Source: a virus
DNA length: 20,450 nt
Direction: 5' to 3' (one strand)
IMG/VR virus record: IMGVR_UViG_3300006802_000778
Coordinates: 1-20,450 of that record
Shown: positions 20,435 through 20,450 of the stretch, one piece after another
Position numbering within the stretch: position 1 is the first letter of the stretch
How the letters are laid out: every line of letters starts with the position of its first letter
Notes under the pieces: model-generated
What the model was told of the DNA's origin: nothing
Seen by the model: only the letters and a program-made list of their open reading frames with translations
Databases searched by the model: none
Translations under genes and position numbers: made by a program

Positions 20435-20450
20435 ATGAGCAACGCCACCC
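20435..20450 (+). CDS. Start of a + strand gene (3'-partial, first 5 codons)
   Basis: ATG at 20435 preceded by AAAGGAG (20422-20428) with a 6-nt gap, the best SD in the window. Only MSNAT is visible, so nothing can be said of function. It is the first gene after operator module B. Confidence 0.7.

Noticed and set aside
1-20450. tRNA genes, integrase or attachment sites
   Set aside because: No cloverleaf-like segment or recombinase motif was noticed by eye; a covariance search could not be run.

Overview
The window looks like part of the genome of a tailed bacteriophage, probably podovirus-like and probably lytic. Genes are packed tightly, with stop/start overlaps of the TAATG or ATGA type almost throughout. 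A block of virion proteins reads rightward and a long replication/metabolism/lysis operon reads leftward. No integrase, rRNA or tRNA was seen. The host cannot be named from the sequence; ordinary Shine-Dalgarno sites and a near-consensus sigma70-type promoter (TTGACA, 17 bp, TAGAAT) point to a bacterium.

Region 1 (1-8678, + strand) is the structural block. It holds the 3' part of a large beta-repeat tail-fibre-like gene, a small Gp77-like tail/fibre adaptor candidate, a GNAT-like acyltransferase, and three consecutive glycine/alanine-rich proteins (247, 415 and 607 aa) that resemble the internal/ejection protein module of podoviruses. Two small membrane proteins follow (one is a GTG-start gene of only 56 codons), then a 241-aa protein with a C-terminal ParB-like fold.

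Region 2 (8675-19090, - strand) is one leftward operon of about 25 genes, starting at the promoter at 19143-19171. In transcription order it holds small regulators and zinc-binding proteins, a 194-aa unknown, an HNH nuclease interrupted by an apparent 1-nt deletion, small membrane proteins, a PDDEXK nuclease and a glycosyltransferase. Next come two winged-helix proteins (one a likely replication initiator), a DnaB-type helicase core and further small zinc proteins. The distal part has a 3-TM membrane protein, a second glycosyltransferase, a spanin-like coiled coil, a DUF5675 protein, a RanBP2-type zinc finger and a metallophosphoesterase with a Myb-like N-terminus. The two blocks converge at 8675-8678, where their stop codons interlock with no space for a terminator.

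Region 3 (19091-20450) is the control region. It contains a divergent intergenic segment, a terminase-small-subunit-like gene (+), and about 710 bp of non-coding, hairpin-rich DNA with a 31-bp direct repeat (candidate origin or packaging site). The first codons of another + gene lie at the right edge. A 28-nt operator-like module (TTAGGTnnGCCTAAA followed by TGTAACA) occurs twice, 31 and 34 bp upstream of two TTGACA boxes that face opposite ways. The module probably co-regulates the leftward operon and the gene at 20435.
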